Shown here piece by piece: positions 6,628 to 7,592 of a DNA stretch of 7,592 nt; position 1 is the first letter of the stretch; the number at the start of each line of letters is the position of its first letter. The notes under the pieces were generated by a model that had not been told where the DNA came from, ran no database searches, and saw nothing but the letters and a program-made list of their open reading frames with translations. The translations under genes were made by a program, and so were the position numbers. The DNA is from Candidatus Neoflavobacterium equi (GTDB lineage Bacteria; Bacteroidota; Bacteroidia; Flavobacteriales; Flavobacteriaceae): assembly GCA_018065745.1 (NCBI GenBank), contig JAGHSS010000357.1, forward strand, positions 1 through 7,592, in the 5' to 3' direction.

Positions 6628-6673
6628 AGAGACTAAAAAAAAACCACCGCTAGCGGTGGTTTTTTTGGTCTCT
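6628..6673 (-). terminator. Long palindromic terminator downstream of aqpZ
   Basis: The core ACCACCGCTAGCGGTGGT (6643-6660) is a perfect 18-base palindrome, forming a GC-rich stem flanked by nine A residues on the left and a T-tract of seven on the right. Outer arms AGAGAC (6628-6633) and GTCTCT (6668-6673) extend the symmetry to the whole segment, with a two-base asymmetry in the A/T tracts. It begins four bases after the aqpZ stop on the - strand and is followed by a T9 tract in that direction. The symmetry would allow termination both ways, but no + strand gene runs into it. Confidence 0.9.
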
Positions 6674-6676
6674 ATA

Positions 6677-7384
6677 TTAATCGTTTGAATTTTTTTGAAG
6701 TAGGTATTTGTAAATTAAACCTCCAACAACAGCTCCTAATATTGGCGCCAACCAGAACAACCAAAGTTGATCAATATAAGCACCTCCAGCAAAAATTGCC
6801 TGAGAAGTGGAACGCGCAGGATTAACTGATGTATTTGTAATTGGAATTGAAATTAAGTGAATCAAAGTCAATGCTAAACCAATAGCGATTCCAGCAAATT
6901 TACCATTTGCATACTTTTCAGTAGCTCCTAATATAACAATAAGGAAGAAGGCTGTCAAGACAAACTCTGCAAGGAAAGCTGCTTCCATGGAATACCCCAT
7001 TGGAGATAAACTTCCATAACCGTTGGCCGCAAAGGCGCCGGCTGAAGAGGAGTCAATTGCAAAATCTGATTTACCTGAAGCAATGATATACAAAACACCT
7101 GCTGCAGCAATACCTCCCAAAACTTGAGAAATAATGTAAGGCAATAATTCTTTGGCAGGGAAACGACCGCTGGTAAACAATCCAAAACTCACTGCTGGAT
7201 TAAAATGTCCTCCAGAAATGGGTCCAACAGCATAAGCCATAGTCAACACCGTTAAACCAAATGCCAAAGATACTCCCGCAAATCCAATTCCCAACTCTGG
7301 GATACCGGCTGCATATAACGCACTTCCACATCCACCAAAAACCAACCAAAAGGTTCCAAAAAATTCTGCAAAATAATTTTTCAT
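6677..7384 (-). CDS. aqpZ: Aquaporin Z, water channel (MIP family)
   Basis: A 235-residue inner membrane water channel with six transmembrane helices and two half-helices. Both NPA signatures are intact: HFNPAV (Asn62-Pro63-Ala64) and SVNPARS (Asn188-Pro189-Ala190). The selectivity-filter residues Phe42, His176, Thr185 and Arg191 correspond to Phe43, His174, Thr183 and Arg189 of E. coli AqpZ. This predicts a narrow water-selective pore rather than a glycerol channel. Long stretches such as [14 protein letters not shown] and [11 protein letters not shown] match the E. coli protein as I remember it. The segment AVGPISGGH has Pro55 where E. coli has His. Length and start are normal for the family. 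It appears monocistronic, with a candidate promoter just upstream and a strong terminator just downstream. The biological role would be osmotic water flux. Confidence 0.96.
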   Translation of the reverse strand: MKNYFAEFFGTFWLVFGGCGSALYAAGIPELGIGFAGVSLAFGLTVLTMAYAVGPISGGHFNPAVSFGLFTSGRFPAKELLPYIISQVLGGIAAAGVLYIIASGKSDFAIDSSSAGAFAANGYGSLSPMGYSMEAAFLAEFVLTAFFLIVILGATEKYANGKFAGIAIGLALTLIHLISIPITNTSVNPARSTSQAIFAGGAYIDQLWLFWLAPILGAVVGGLIYKYLLQKNSND

Positions 7385-7405
7385 AGCTCTATTTATTAAT
7401 TGTAT

Positions 7406-7438
7406 TAAATATAAGAAGGTTTATAAAAATTTATCAAA
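7406..7438 (-). promoter_or_regulatory. Candidate promoter of aqpZ
   Basis: On the - strand, TTTG (7438-7435) lies 21 bases before TATATTTA (7413-7406), which matches the -7 consensus TAnnTTTG except for the last base. Transcription would begin near 7400, about 15 bases before the aqpZ ATG. The spacing is right but the -7 match is imperfect and the DNA is AT-rich. The rest of 7439-7502 shows no clear feature. Confidence 0.4.
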
Positions 7439-7502
7439 AAAACCTAGAATATAAACGCTGTATTTACGTATTATAAAATTACTTCATTAGGTATTCCTGT
7501 TT

Positions 7503-7592
7503 TTAATCCCCAACATTGTGTTCGTTATTTCTAACGCTCCTTCGTTGTACAAAAAATTTGATGAATCCGTAAATGATTAAAATGGACGTTAT
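7503..7592 (-). CDS. Probable C-terminal fragment of a membrane protein (cut by window edge)
   Basis: Reading the - strand from the right edge, one frame stays open for 29 codons and ends in TAA at 7505-7503. It begins ITSILIIYGFIKFFV, then QRRSVRNNEHNVGD. A hydrophobic stretch followed by a basic, polar tail is what the end of an inner membrane protein looks like, with the C-terminus in the cytoplasm. The other two frames on this strand stop earlier and read less like protein. The piece is too short to assign a family, and a chance open frame is possible. If real, it is the gene upstream of aqpZ on the same strand. Confidence 0.4.
   Translation of the reverse strand: MTSILIIYGFIKFFVQRRSVRNNEHNVGD

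Overview
The window looks like chromosomal DNA from a member of the Bacteroidota, most likely a flavobacterium. It is AT-rich, and the genes lack Shine-Dalgarno-like leaders. Elements matching the Bacteroidota -7 promoter consensus TAnnTTTG lie just upstream of two genes. One locus pairs a GLPGLI-family periplasmic protein with a TonB-dependent-receptor-like outer membrane protein, a combination characteristic of this phylum. No mobile element, CRISPR array, tRNA or rRNA was found, and all complete genes have intact frames.

Left part (1-1603, + strand): a compact operon of three genes with gaps of only 5 and 2 bases. They encode an OhrR-type MarR repressor that senses organic peroxides, the thiol peroxidase Ohr, and an NfsB-like FMN nitroreductase. 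A good Bacteroidota promoter (TTG, 22 bases, TATATTTG) precedes ohrR. Its spacer holds an inverted repeat resembling known OhrR operators, which suggests autoregulation. The logic would be that peroxide oxidises OhrR, the operon is derepressed, Ohr reduces the hydroperoxides, and the flavoenzyme handles an associated electrophile or redox task.

Middle (1604-3057): thiL (thiamine-monophosphate kinase, + strand) has its own -7 element and ends at a strong hairpin terminator. That terminator sits between thiL and a convergent 97-residue orphan protein with three predicted membrane helices.

Right-middle (3123-6478, - strand): a two-gene outer-membrane unit transcribed right to left. A GLPGLI-family secreted protein comes first and, 5 bases later, an 888-residue receptor-like barrel protein with an N-terminal carboxypeptidase-regulatory-like domain and a plug-like region. 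No SusD-like gene is present, so this is not a classical polysaccharide-utilisation pair.

Right end (6628-7592, - strand): a water-selective aquaporin (aqpZ) with a candidate promoter upstream and a long palindromic terminator downstream. At the right edge is a probable C-terminal fragment of a membrane protein. No stretch longer than 300 bases is without a gene. I see no wholly new system. The points most worth a second look are the peroxide operon with its nitroreductase and operator, and the GLPGLI/receptor pair, whose function is unknown.
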